Below the pieces are notes generated by a model. It ran no database searches and had not been told where the DNA came from. It worked only from the letters and a program-made list of their open reading frames with translations. DNA of 64,000 nt, taken from assembly GCA_946965045.2 (NCBI GenBank), contig OX337242.1, positions 1,054,001 to 1,118,000 on the forward strand, written 5' to 3'. A program made the position numbers and the translations under genes. Shown here piece after piece: positions 20,260-31,100 of the stretch. How positions within the stretch are numbered: the stretch's first letter is position 1; each line of letters opens with the position of its first letter. Origin of the DNA: Epithemia pelagica. Taxonomy: Eukaryota; Bacillariophyta; Bacillariophyceae; Surirellales; Surirellaceae.

Positions 20260-23200
20260 ATGTCCTCATCCTTGAGAGGAGGGATATTGCAGCCGGACAA
20301 CAACAAGCCATGGGACCCAGGAGAAGAACATGAGTGCTGCCAGCAATGTCAAAAGTCCGTTGTTCCGAATCGATGTTTTGCGGTTGTTGCCGCTGCATCA
20401 TTGGACAATGATGAGGAAATGCAGGACATGGATGGAGAGCACCGGACGGAATTGGACAGTCATGCCAATATGCCCGTCGTCGGACGACACAGCTATATCA
20501 TCAACAAGTCGGGCAAGAAGGTCGACGTCAGCCCTTTCACACCCCAATATAAGTCGATGCAGGCAGAATTGGTGGATGCCATCGTCCGATATGACTGCCC
20601 ATACGCAGGCAAGCCGTATCTCCTCGTCATTCAGAATGCTCTCTGGGTTGAAGCAATGGAGAATAATCTGGTGCCGCCGTTCATCCTGAGAGAGAGTGGA
20701 ATAAAAGTCAATGAACGAGCGAAAATCCACACTGATGACCCAACGGTGGATGACCATGCCATCACCTTCCCGGCCACAGGCTTCCGCATCCCCTTGAGCC
20801 TTTGGGGGGTCTTCTCTTACTTCCCATCAGTGAGACCAACGGAGGACGACCTGGTTGCTGGGCATGACGTATACGTTTTGACACCAAGTCGGTGGAACCC
20901 ACACTCAGATGCCTATGAGGCAAATGAGGCCAGTATGTTGGACTGGGAAGGTAACATCAAGGAGAGAAAGGACCAGCTGCGGATTGTGGTCGATGACATC
21001 CCGGATCCAGAGAATGGAGAAGATTATCGCGTGTCATCAGCGGAGGCCCATGTAATTGACCGGACATGTGCAGCATGTCATCATTGGCAAAATTACATGG
21101 CCGAAAACAGGAAGTCGTCATCAATTGAGGCGCATGATGAGGTTGGACGTCACCTTTCGTCCGTATCATCGGTGTTGGTTGAGTCAATGATGGCCTTGCA
21201 ACTGGAAGACAGAATGGTACAAGGAAAGGAATTCGTATCCATCGGTGCTACTGTCGCAACCGAGGAAGATGAGGAAAATGATGACGGCAGTTCGGTGGAA
21301 GACGAGGAGCACGGCGATGCGATGGACCTTGATCTGGATGCCTTGGACGATGTCGATCTTGATGACTTCTTTGTGTCAAGTGTAAATGCCGGTAAGCCAA
21401 ATGGAATTGGAGCCGAGCATCTTGCCAAGGTATGGCGAATAAGCCACGACGATGCCAAAAGGACTCTGGCTGTAACATCTCAGCGCAGCAAAAGACCAGA
21501 AGATCCGACCTTGTCACAGAATTATGGAACCAACGACCGGATGCTCCGGTATCGACGGATTGAAGAATATTTTTACATGGACACCTTCTTTGCGACGAAG
21601 AAAGGAGGAAAGTCGTCTCGTGGTAACACATGCTGCCAACTGTTTGTCACTGACAAAGGCTTTATGCATGTGGTACCAATGAAGAGAAAGTCCGAAGTTT
21701 TGATGGCTGTGAAAATCTTTGCCAAAGAAATTGGTGCACCTGATGCACTGGTTTGTGATATGTCCAAGGAACAGACGAGTTCGGACATGAAGATATTCCT
21801 CAACGAGATTGGGACGACCCTACGTGCGTTAGAAGAAGGTACACCCTGGGCCAACAAAGCTGAGTTGTACATCAAACTCATGAAGGAAGCGGTTCGCAAG
21901 GATATGCGCGAAGCGAACTCCCCACTTCCGTTTTGGGACTATTGCCTTGAGCGGCGAGTTCGAATCTATAACCTGACGGCTCGAGATTATATCACCGTCC
22001 GCGGAACGAACCCATATACTGCAACGCTGGGAATTGAGGGCGATATTTCCAGTCTTGGCCAGTACAAGTGGTATGAATGGTGCTACTTTCGAGAGCACAC
22101 AGCCAAGTTTCCCCACAACCAAGAGGTTCTAGGTCGTATCCTTGGCCCAGCTAAAGGTGAAGGGAACGAGATGGCACAATGGGTCCTAAAAGCCAATGGA
22201 AATGTGGTACCACGACGGTCCACCCGACCACTACAGGAATCCGAAATCCACAGTGCCAGTGAGCAATCAAAGCGTTCGGCCTTCGACGCATTGATTGAGA
22301 GGAGGCATGGCACCTCCATACAACCACCACCACCTATCTCCAACGACGACGAAAAATTTTATGATCCGTATGAGGACGACGAACAACCCCAATATACGAA
22401 ACCGGACATAGAAGACACGGTCGACAACGTTGGGAGACTTCTGAATCAATGCCCGGCCTATGACAGGATGATCAATGCCGAAGTGCAAATGCAAATTGGC
22501 GATGAGATGAGTAAGGGGGTAGTCAAGAGAAGAGCCCTGGGGGCTGATGGGAAAACGTCTGGGAAGTACCATGACGATCCATACAGCAATTCAATCCTCT
22601 ACGAAGTCGAATTCACGGACGGCCAAGTCAAGGAATATGCTGCAAACATCATAGCGGAGAGCATGTTGGCCGAGGTGGACACGGACGGCAACCATCTACG
22701 ACTGATGGAAGGGATAGTGGAATGGAAGAAAGATGAATCCCTGGCCGTACCCAAACGCGACAAATATGTCTATGACAGGCATGGTAGACGAAGGGCAAGG
22801 AAGACGACGCGTGGATGGTGGCTGCTTGTCAAGTGGAAGGACGGATCAGAATCTTGGCAACGATTGGCGGACATGAAAGAGTCGTACCCGATTGAAACAG
22901 CTGAATTTGCTGTTGCACGAGGCTTGGACGATGAACCTGCTTTCCAATGGTGGGCCAAGTCGACGTTGAGGCGGAGGGACGCCATCATATCGGCGCTGAA
23001 AACGCGTGCACGACAAATAAAGCACAAGTATGGTATAGAGATACCTACAAGTGTGGAGCACGCAAAGGAATTGGACAAGAAAAACGGAAATGATTATTGG
23101 ATGAAGGCCTTAGCGAAGGAGATGTTCAACGTTGGAGTAGCCTTTGAAATCCTAGCAGAAGGGGAAAAGGCGCCCTATGGTTGGCATCTGGTTACTGGAC

Positions 23201-24762
23201 ATCTAGTGTGGGACGTCAAAATGGACTTCACCAGGAAGGCCAGGTGGGTTCTTGACGGCCATAAAACACCGGATCCAGAGGGATCGACGTTCGCCGGTGT
23301 GGTGTCCAGGGAGAGTGTGCGTATCGCTTTCACGTACGCTGCCCTGAATGGACTCGATGTCTTTGCCGCCGACATTCGGAACGCCTACCTTCAGGCACCG
23401 TCGTCGAGAAAGGACTACATCATATGGTGTGGTCCTGAGTTTGGCATTGAAAATGTGGGAAAGATTGCACTCGTGCATCGTGCTCTTTATGGAGGAAAGA
23501 CGGCCGGAAAAGACTTCCGAAATCACCTCCGATCTTGCATGAGCCATCTCGGCTTTAAGTCTTGCCCGGCAGATCCTGATGTGTGGATGCGACCCGCTGA
23601 GAAGTCAGATGGGACGACCTACTACGAGTATGTATTGCTCTATGTAGATGATGCCCTGGCAATTGGAGAAAACGCCGAGAAAATTCTACGAGAGGAGATC
23701 GGTCGATACTTTGAGCTTAAGGAGGAGTCAGTGGGCCCTCCCAGCTTATACCTTGGTGGAAGAGTCCGCAAGGTCGTACTCGAGAATGGAGCAGAAGCGT
23801 GGGCCTTCAGTTCCTCACAGTATGTCCAGGCCGCTGTGAAGAATGTCGAGGACTACTTGGCAAAGGATGAGAACAAGAGATGGTCCCTGCCAAGTAAAGC
23901 TGATACGCCAATGAAGTCAAACTATCGGGCTGAGTTGGATGTCTCGGCTGAACTTTCACCAGGAGACGCATCCTATTACCAGTCCCTGATTGGAGTATTA
24001 CGGTGGATTGTCGAATTGGGCAGAGTGGACATCTGCCTTGAGGTGTCCATACTGTCGTCCCACCTTGCCCTACCGAGGGAAGGGCATATGCAACAAGTCC
24101 TGCAGGTCTTCTCATACCTCAGGAAATACCACAACGCAGAACTTGTCTATGACCCAAGTGATCCCGTCATCAACGTGGCGGATTTTGAGAGGAGAGATTG
24201 GACTGCCTCTGAGTTTGGTCATATCGACGGAAAGGAAGAACTTCCACCCAATATGCCGGAGCCTCGTGGAATGGGCTTCACAATTCGGGCAAAGGTCGAC
24301 GCAGACCATGCCTCAGATACCGTATCACGACGATCACGAACAGGGTTTCTCGTGTATCTAAATTCCGCCCTCACATATTGGTGGAGTAAGAAGCAAACAT
24401 CGATCGAGTCATCATCTTTCGGATCAGAATTCATAGCTATGAAGCAATGCTGTGAGTATCTACGGGGGTTACGGTACAAGCTAAGAATGATGGGCATCCC
24501 GTGCGATGGCCCAAGTCTCATCTACGGGGACAATCAATCAGTGTTGGCGAACACAACAATACCGGACTCGGCTCTCAAGAAGAAGAGTCAGTCCATCGCA
24601 TACCACTTTGTACGAGAAGGTGTGGTAAGGGACGAATGGAGAACAACCTACATCAACACCCATGCAAACGAAGCAGACCTATTGACGAAAGTTCTGCCTA
24701 ATGGGGAGAAGAGACGAGGTTTCGTTCGAAATTTGCTCCATCACATCTTCGGTACAGAGTGA
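20260..24762 (+). CDS. pol: Copia pol: protease, integrase, chromo-like module, RT, RNase H
   Basis: 1,500 residues from the ATG at 20260, 12 nt after the gag UGA and in the same frame. In order: protease with TELDSHANMPVVG; integrase with Asp in YMDTFFA, Asp in LVCDMSKEQ and Glu in PWANKAELYIK; a chromodomain-like stretch with LVKWKDGSESWQRLADMKES before RT; RT with WDVKMDFTRKARWV, DIRNAYLQAP, RALYGG and the catalytic YVDD in LLYVDDALAIGE; RNase H with VDADHASD, WWSKKQTSIESSSFGSEF and YGDNQSVL. All catalytic residues I can place are present and the frame is open, so the element may be competent. Confidence 0.92.
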   Translation: MSSSLRGGILQPDNNKPWDPGEEHECCQQCQKSVVPNRCFAVVAAASLDNDEEMQDMDGEHRTELDSHANMPVVGRHSYIINKSGKKVDVSPFTPQYKSMQAELVDAIVRYDCPYAGKPYLLVIQNALWVEAMENNLVPPFILRESGIKVNERAKIHTDDPTVDDHAITFPATGFRIPLSLWGVFSYFPSVRPTEDDLVAGHDVYVLTPSRWNPHSDAYEANEASMLDWEGNIKERKDQLRIVVDDIPDPENGEDYRVSSAEAHVIDRTCAACHHWQNYMAENRKSSSIEAHDEVGRHLSSVSSVLVESMMALQLEDRMVQGKEFVSIGATVATEEDEENDDGSSVEDEEHGDAMDLDLDALDDVDLDDFFVSSVNAGKPNGIGAEHLAKVWRISHDDAKRTLAVTSQRSKRPEDPTLSQNYGTNDRMLRYRRIEEYFYMDTFFATKKGGKSSRGNTCCQLFVTDKGFMHVVPMKRKSEVLMAVKIFAKEIGAPDALVCDMSKEQTSSDMKIFLNEIGTTLRALEEGTPWANKAELYIKLMKEAVRKDMREANSPLPFWDYCLERRVRIYNLTARDYITVRGTNPYTATLGIEGDISSLGQYKWYEWCYFREHTAKFPHNQEVLGRILGPAKGEGNEMAQWVLKANGNVVPRRSTRPLQESEIHSASEQSKRSAFDALIERRHGTSIQPPPPISNDDEKFYDPYEDDEQPQYTKPDIEDTVDNVGRLLNQCPAYDRMINAEVQMQIGDEMSKGVVKRRALGADGKTSGKYHDDPYSNSILYEVEFTDGQVKEYAANIIAESMLAEVDTDGNHLRLMEGIVEWKKDESLAVPKRDKYVYDRHGRRRARKTTRGWWLLVKWKDGSESWQRLADMKESYPIETAEFAVARGLDDEPAFQWWAKSTLRRRDAIISALKTRARQIKHKYGIEIPTSVEHAKELDKKNGNDYWMKALAKEMFNVGVAFEILAEGEKAPYGWHLVTGHLVWDVKMDFTRKARWVLDGHKTPDPEGSTFAGVVSRESVRIAFTYAALNGLDVFAADIRNAYLQAPSSRKDYIIWCGPEFGIENVGKIALVHRALYGGKTAGKDFRNHLRSCMSHLGFKSCPADPDVWMRPAEKSDGTTYYEYVLLYVDDALAIGENAEKILREEIGRYFELKEESVGPPSLYLGGRVRKVVLENGAEAWAFSSSQYVQAAVKNVEDYLAKDENKRWSLPSKADTPMKSNYRAELDVSAELSPGDASYYQSLIGVLRWIVELGRVDICLEVSILSSHLALPREGHMQQVLQVFSYLRKYHNAELVYDPSDPVINVADFERRDWTASEFGHIDGKEELPPNMPEPRGMGFTIRAKVDADHASDTVSRRSRTGFLVYLNSALTYWWSKKQTSIESSSFGSEFIAMKQCCEYLRGLRYKLRMMGIPCDGPSLIYGDNQSVLANTTIPDSALKKKSQSIAYHFVREGVVRDEWRTTYINTHANEADLLTKVLPNGEKRRGFVRNLLHHIFGTE

Positions 24763-24903
24763 GTGTTAAGTGGAGTACACAGGAGTGGAACCACTTGGGT
24801 GAATGGAGGTGGATGTAGCATGACGTGAACCACCTAGGACGAACGACAAGCCACAAGAGTTGCAAACCAACATTGCAATGGTGCAAGGTTGATTTGAGAG
24901 GAG

Positions 24904-25066
24904 TGTTGAAATTGTGGCCTATATTTGGCAATGAACGACAAATGTGTCTGAGCTACCACGGCTATGTGGCCGAATTCGGTGAGAGCTGTGTACGACTCCC
25001 ACCTGTAAACCAAGGTAGCTTTATCGATAATGAACGTATAATCTTTCTGATAGCGAACTTTTAGCA
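24904..25066 (+). repeat. 3' LTR of the Copia element (163 bp)
   Basis: Matches 18433-18595. The roughly 140 bp between the pol stop and this LTR contain repeated GGAACCACYT-like strings (GTGGAACCACTTGG, GTGAACCACC). Confidence 0.93.
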
Positions 25067-25087
25067 CCTCTCTACGAGTGTACCGTA

Positions 25088-25331
25088 TTGTCTGTACTGA
25101 TGTGGAGTGACGTGGCCGATGCTGGACAGACTTCGGCGACTGACATTCGAGGTGCGACTGCACCGCCTCGTCGCGAGGCGAGCATCCGATTTTGATCCCT
25201 CGGACTCTACGATTCGAATGACCGAATGCAAAGGTGCCGATGTTTTGAGAAGAGCTCACTCTTCTGGATTCCAGCATTCTTGCAGGCCTAAAGACGAGTT
25301 CAAGACGATCGCAACGATCTTAGCTAGTTTA
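25088..25331 (+). repeat. Split direct repeat A1 (244 bp)
   Basis: Starts TTGTCTGTACTGATGTGGAG and ends GATCTTAGCTAGTTTA; same as 32709-32952. Confidence 0.92.
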
Positions 25332-25365
25332 CTTTGCTTTCAGCCTCTACCTTTGCCTTTTCATC

Positions 25366-27714
25366 ATGACCTTTAAGGATTCTGTTCCTTTCTTCGACAA
25401 GGAGTCGCCGACGATCCCCCTTTCGTCTGCCGCCTCTGGAGGTTCGCCGCCCGTCGTTTCTCAGCCCGATGATTCGCAGGACCAGAAACCCTCCGCCTTT
25501 GCCTCAAAGTCTGATGGTGGATTGTTTGAGGATGTGGATTACAGTGCCCTCTCGGACTCTGAACCCCAGGAGATTCTCGTTGCCGCTTCCCAAGCCAAGA
25601 AGAAGAAGATCGACCAGATCAAGTCCAAGATCTCCGTCTCTGACGATACGCCTCCTCCGCCTCCTCCTTCCCCCACGGGTGGTACAGCCAAATCGAATGA
25701 TGACGTTCTCTCTTCTCTTGTTGGCGGTGGAGGAGACAAGAGTCCTTCGACAGCTACCGCTTCGAATCGCTCCTCTCCTTCTTCCATTCTGTCCAAGTCC
25801 GATATTAAAGTCGCTCGTCGTTTCAAACTTTACTTCGCTGACGACTTCCATCTGATTTCGGCCAAGACTCTCCCCAAGGCATTAGACAATGTTGCAACGA
25901 TTGCCCCGGTTGATTGGTGTGATTCCTTTGTGACTCCTTTTCACATCTCTCTTGCTCGCGACCTTTCCCTTTGGACACAGCTCCAAGCAAGTTTCATCCG
26001 CCTATCGACTCCTGAAGAACTTCATGTTTGGATCTCTGCTAAGATCAAGACCAATTCGTTGGCCTTTCTTGGATCCTCTCGTTCCGGCCGTCCCATGATT
26101 TTCCATAATCTTTGTTGTCCAGTGGATTGTGGTACTTTGGTGAACCCGTCGATCGAATTCTTCGCTCTTGATCGTCCCTCCTTTGATGCGCCTCCCATCC
26201 AGATTGACGTCGACGATATCTCATCTCTCCTCCAAGAAGAGACCCTGAAGCACGTCCCATCCTTCTCGGCGATCCTCGAAGAATGTGTTGGAAAACTTGA
26301 CTTGCCTCCAGGCAAAGATTCGACCCCATGCTTCTTTTTCGATGGGAGTCAGTTCAAGAAGATGAACCCAGTTCCCTCCTCTGAAGCCAAAGAATCAGAC
26401 CGATTCACTTACTCCAACCTTTGTCTCATTCCTCCTGCCTTTGCCGGAATGATGATCAAGTACATGAATCCAGCCCGAGTTGACTCTTCCTTTTCGTTTG
26501 AAGACATCGCTGCCAACTTGTATGAGTTGACCCTCAAGCACTGGTGGTCCCACTCGCCCGATATGCCGCTGGAGACGAAACTCAAAGGCATGCAGATTGA
26601 TTTTCCTTTTCTCTCTGCACTTGAACACATGTTTCGCTTTCTTTGGGTCATGACCACTCGCTCTCAAGTTGAACTCCCTCGCGTCGTCATTCCCAACATC
26701 CCAAAGGACACCGATTCTGCATTCATGACATTGTTGGATCATCGCCACCGAGTCTTTCCCGAACTTCTTTCGTCCCCCGACTCGTCACCCAATCCAAGCG
26801 AAACTACAACCACCCCTCCTCAAGAAACTTCTCCGCCCCAGGTTGATTGTTCCTTTCCATCTTCAAACGACCCACCTCGTCCCACCAATGGTGTTCGTAT
26901 GATTGACGATGAAGGCATCGAGCATTTTGTTTCCCCAGAGATGTTTCTAATTTCGAAATGCCTCCGTGAAGTTGGTTCCCAGAAGAAGATTTCGAACGAA
27001 GACGACATTACTTCACCCGAATCAAAAAGTATGTTCCGAGATATGCCACAGATAGCCCAAAAACAACTTCGCCTGGGAGTTATTGACAGATCTTTCACCT
27101 CTCTTCCCACCGATCTCCCAGATGTTGTGAAGAAAGTTTGGAAATCGAAAAACTCGGCAACCTTTTTCAAGTCTTTTGTCGCAGAAGTTTTCGACCCCAT
27201 GGACAACGTGTGCACGATTCTTCTCGGCCAATGCACGGTGATCCAACGCCTTGGTTTGCGCTGGCGATCTGAAGCCTCTCCCGGAGGCTTCAGCCCTTTC
27301 TCTTTTGATCCGCACGCGATTCCAGGGATTGACTCTTCACACACGTTAGACAAGAATATACGACAACAAATTCACGACGCCTCTCTCTGTCATCTCAACG
27401 AGATGAAACAGAGTAAAGATATGCAACAACTCTATTCGGACCACAACCTGTTCTTTCCACGTACCGAAGACGAGTTTGAGAAACAATTGCGTTCGTATTG
27501 GGCCTGCGCCAAAGGCCTTTGCGGTCCCACCTCCATGATCTGCAATCAAATCCTCAAGTTTTTGAACTTTTTCCATGGCAATCGTACGAAAATCATGGCC
27601 AAAATGTTGAGTTCCGCCAACGAATTCCTTTACGGTCAGATGCTTTTCGGTCTCGACGAAGCCATACAAGAATTTGTTGGATCTTTGAGCGAGTTCAGCC
27701 TCTTCTCTCTCTGA
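25366..27714 (+). CDS. gag: YR retrotransposon gag-like protein, main part
   Basis: 782 residues from the ATG at 25366, 34 bp after repeat A1. The N-terminal 150 residues are low-complexity (S, P, D, K runs). The rest is a mixed alpha-rich protein with no domain I recognise; position before RT makes it gag. It stops with TGA at 27712-27714, but a second frame carrying a zinc finger continues directly (27689-28180), so the native protein is probably longer by a +1 shift in the overlap (27689-27714, CTCTTCTCTCTCTGA region) or this copy carries an indel there. Confidence 0.75.
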   Translation: MTFKDSVPFFDKESPTIPLSSAASGGSPPVVSQPDDSQDQKPSAFASKSDGGLFEDVDYSALSDSEPQEILVAASQAKKKKIDQIKSKISVSDDTPPPPPPSPTGGTAKSNDDVLSSLVGGGGDKSPSTATASNRSSPSSILSKSDIKVARRFKLYFADDFHLISAKTLPKALDNVATIAPVDWCDSFVTPFHISLARDLSLWTQLQASFIRLSTPEELHVWISAKIKTNSLAFLGSSRSGRPMIFHNLCCPVDCGTLVNPSIEFFALDRPSFDAPPIQIDVDDISSLLQEETLKHVPSFSAILEECVGKLDLPPGKDSTPCFFFDGSQFKKMNPVPSSEAKESDRFTYSNLCLIPPAFAGMMIKYMNPARVDSSFSFEDIAANLYELTLKHWWSHSPDMPLETKLKGMQIDFPFLSALEHMFRFLWVMTTRSQVELPRVVIPNIPKDTDSAFMTLLDHRHRVFPELLSSPDSSPNPSETTTTPPQETSPPQVDCSFPSSNDPPRPTNGVRMIDDEGIEHFVSPEMFLISKCLREVGSQKKISNEDDITSPESKSMFRDMPQIAQKQLRLGVIDRSFTSLPTDLPDVVKKVWKSKNSATFFKSFVAEVFDPMDNVCTILLGQCTVIQRLGLRWRSEASPGGFSPFSFDPHAIPGIDSSHTLDKNIRQQIHDASLCHLNEMKQSKDMQQLYSDHNLFFPRTEDEFEKQLRSYWACAKGLCGPTSMICNQILKFLNFFHGNRTKIMAKMLSSANEFLYGQMLFGLDEAIQEFVGSLSEFSLFSL

Positions 27715-28180
27715 CGTTGCCTTCGATGAATTAGAACAACGTGTCAATTGGCTGATCTTCAATGTCAAGTTGGGTGCTCCCTTAGGCGGCTTACCTGCGG
27801 CCTTACAAGCAAAATTTTATGCCCAACAACAAAAACAAGGCAATAAGAAACGATCTTCCAACCCTGATGACCCAAGCAGTTCCAACAAGAAGCAAAATCA
27901 GGAATCCTCACTCCCCAAGAGTGCTGCGACTTTCGCTTCCCCCTCCAATTGGCGCTTACCCAAGAACAAGTCCTATCCGAAGATCTTCCCTCCTCATATC
28001 TTGGAGAACATGCCATCAATCGAGAAAGACGGCAAGACTGTTCCTTTTTGCAACATTCTCTTCTCAAAAGGATTTTGCAAGAAGGGTACAAAATGCAGCT
28101 TTTGTCACGACGATCCAGCGAAACACAACAAGAAGACCGAGATGGACAACTTCTATCGCACAGCGTACGAGAGTTCTTGA
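27689..28180 (+). CDS. YR gag C-terminal part with CCCH zinc finger
   Basis: Frame +1 relative to the upstream gag part, open from 27689, no supported ATG at its start. It encodes a basic, N/K/S-rich linker, then C-x8-C-x5-C-x3-H (in PFCNILFSKGFCKKGTKC...H), a canonical CCCH (C3H1) zinc finger near its end. It ends with TGA at 28178-28180, and the RT frame continues in the same frame from 28181. Likely the nucleic-acid-binding end of gag, reached by frameshift (inference). Confidence 0.65.
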   Translation, partial: ASSASSLSDVAFDELEQRVNWLIFNVKLGAPLGGLPAALQAKFYAQQQKQGNKKRSSNPDDPSSSNKKQNQESSLPKSAATFASPSNWRLPKNKSYPKIFPPHILENMPSIEKDGKTVPFCNILFSKGFCKKGTKCSFCHDDPAKHNKKTEMDNFYRTAYESS

Positions 28181-31100
28181 CGCCATGAAGGGTTGATTGT
28201 CACTTCCTCCATATCTCCCCTTCCTGGACCACCGAACGTCGACAGTCAACCCGTTGACTTCTCCCATCGTCTCCCCATAGTTCACTCATCCGCTCCGATA
28301 ATAGTTCCATCGTTTCTTCCACCTCTCGCTTCCCCGTCATCCCATGACATCCCATCCATTCCCTCAACAGCAAATCCCTTCCTTCCCCATCAACCATCTC
28401 AAAACCACACACGGCATCCAGATGCTTGTGCTGCTGCAATCCATAGACAAATTCTCCCCAAGACAAATCTTTTGACGACGACTCCACATGTGCGTTTTCC
28501 AACGGACTGTGGATCTCTCAACAAGATTCGACTTTTTGATGCAAGTCAGCCGGCTTCGCTTTCTCCAGTTATCCCCAAGACTTTATCCCCTTCCGATTCG
28601 CTCTCGTTGATCCCAGCCCCTTCGGATTCGGCTCTCCGCCCTTCAAGTTTCCTTACCCTTGACACGACCCCCAAGACCACCGACCATTTTCCCCCAAATC
28701 TATCCTCACAAATCCAGAATTCTCTTCCAGGAAGCGAATCTGCGATTGAAGGATCTGACTTCTCGGGACGCCCTCTCCACCGGAATGTGAAACGACTACA
28801 AGATGCTCGAAACGCGGATGTTCAACTATTAGGTGAGTTTAGACTATTGCCCCGTCCTTTCCCCAAGTATGATGATCCCAAGCCCTACCTCCCGAACGAT
28901 GTACCCAAGATCTTCCCGAACCGACTCTTCCCTCCGGCACTCCGTCAAGAAAGCCATCCCCTATCGTTGGATGTCATCATTGCCATCTCCCAGACTGAGC
29001 AAGATACACCACACGATTCCCCGTTTCGCCACGACATTCATCCAGATGAAGTCGCTGTCGCTAACGCTGAATTCAACTCACGGTTGATTGATGAATATGA
29101 TATGGACATGCAGCGTCTCCTTGACGCCTATCCATACTCGGTCATCTCCCCAGGATCCGAATTCCGGCCAGCCGGAGTCTTGGAGCCCTTACTGGCAGGC
29201 CATCCCTATTGGCCTCGCCTCAAGTCCATTATCTCTCACGGCGTCTCCTACCCCCTCACAGCTGTGGAAGATGAGACCGCACGGCGAGCTGAGAACGACG
29301 CAATCCTGGAGTATGGAAACCATGCCTCAGGAAAGAAGAATCCTGAGGCACTGACCAAAGTCTTGCTTAAGGATGCCTCTCGTGGTTACTCCCTCCCAAT
29401 CACATTTAGCTGTGCAAAATCGATTAAACATAGTCGTATCAGCCCGATGGGAGTGGCTCACCAGTTGGGAATCGACGCTCACGGCGACCTGATTCCCAAA
29501 GACCGCTTGACCCATGACCAATCCTTCTCTCTCGGTTTCTGTCCCTCCACAAACGACCTCATCGATCAGGAACAGCTAATTGACCTCGTGATGGGCCATT
29601 GCATTGACCGCATCATTCATCAAATTGTTGTATTACGCTGGCACCACCCCACCGAGAAGATTTTGTTGAGTAAATTCGATTGGGCATCGGCCTATCGTCG
29701 CATCCATGGCGACGGCGAAGTGGCCGCCAGGAATATCACCATCGACCCGTCAAACTTGTTTGCCCATCTGAACCTTCGACTGACTTTCGGAGCCTCCGCC
29801 AACCCCGCCGAGTTTTCCGTCGTTTCCGAAATCGGGACAGATCTTTGCAATGATCTTGCCGATCTCCAAGAATGGACGCCTGATTGTTGTGTCTCCCCAC
29901 TTCAGTCAGACATTGGCCCGCCCCAATTCCTATCCGAAGACATTCCCATTGCACAAGCACAAGAACTAGCCGTCATGGTTCCTCCTCGTCCCCACGGATT
30001 TCATGACTGTTATTTAGATGACATGATCCAATTGTTCCTGGCCACTGAAGAGAACATTCATCGCTGCCCATGCATCGTTCCGTTGATTGTCCATCTTATG
30101 ACTCGACCTCTCGCCGACGACGAACCCATCACCCGCAAAGCAATGCTGGAAGACGACAAACTGAAGGCAGAGGGCGCCCCAGTCGAAGAACAACGTGTTC
30201 TCGGCTGGACCATTGACACCAGACGACTCCTTCTTCGCCTCCCGTATGAGAAGAAGGTCGGCTGGACCAAACAAGTCCAAGAATTGTTGGATAAACGAAA
30301 AACAACTTTCGCCCATCTTCGAAGCCTCAATGGAAAATTGTTACATGCAATCAAGGGCATCCCCCTTGCCTCCCACTGGCTCGGTCGCCTCCGCGAATAC
30401 CAGACCTTCATCGAACGGACATATCGACAGAAACAGGCAGCCAAAACAGCCGATCAACAACAACAAGATTCCGACAATCCCAAACGATCGAACCGTGACA
30501 CGTCGCCACCGTTTTACCGGTACAACGTCCCCGAATCGTTGATTGCTGATTTGAAAATGTGGAGAACACTTCTCTCACATTCACACGAAGGAATCTCGCT
30601 GAACCGTCTCGTGTGTCGAGTCCCCACCCACCTCTATCACGCCGACTCCTGTCCAGAGGGAATGGGTGGATATTCGGTATCCACTGGCCGAGCCTGGCGG
30701 ATGCAGATCCACCAGTCTGCCATCGACACTCTCCGCACACACTCGATCGACGAAGAAAAACGATCGAATAACCTTCTTGAGTATATTGCGATTGTGGTCT
30801 CCATCTGGGTGGATTGCTACTTTCATGACATCCCTGAAGATGCAGCCGTTCTCGCCTTATCCGACAACTCTTCAGCCGTGGGATGGCTCCACAAGACATC
30901 GTTTGGAACCGACAAGCCACTCCACATCCAAGTGTCAGCACAACTGACCCACTTGGTCATGCTCCACAAGTTTGCTCTCCAGGCGGAACACATACCAGGG
31001 AAAAGGAACGAGGTGTCAGACATCTTATCTCGAGCTTGGGAAAAATCTGACAGAGAACTCACCTTTTTCATTCACGAAAATTATGCTTCACAGATTCCTC

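Larger units (their letters stand above)
18433..25066 (+). mobile_element. Full-length Copia-type LTR retrotransposon (CoDi-like)
   Basis: 6,634 bp between direct LTRs of 163 bp (18433-18595 and 24904-25066) that look identical, with TG...CA ends, flanked by the 4-bp CCTC (18429-18432 and 25067-25070). Order is gag, protease, integrase, RT, RNase H, that is Copia order. gag and pol are in the same frame, separated by one UGA. Identical LTRs and open frames suggest a recent, potentially active copy. Confidence 0.93.

Noticed and set aside
20330-24361. Several 100-120 codon antisense or shifted frames in the Copia pol
   Set aside because: Shadow frames of a clear pol gene.
24834-25277. 147-codon minus-strand frame, and its partner at 32617-32898
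   Set aside because: Both lie in LTR/repeat A sequence and are identical because the repeats are identical, not because they encode a protein.
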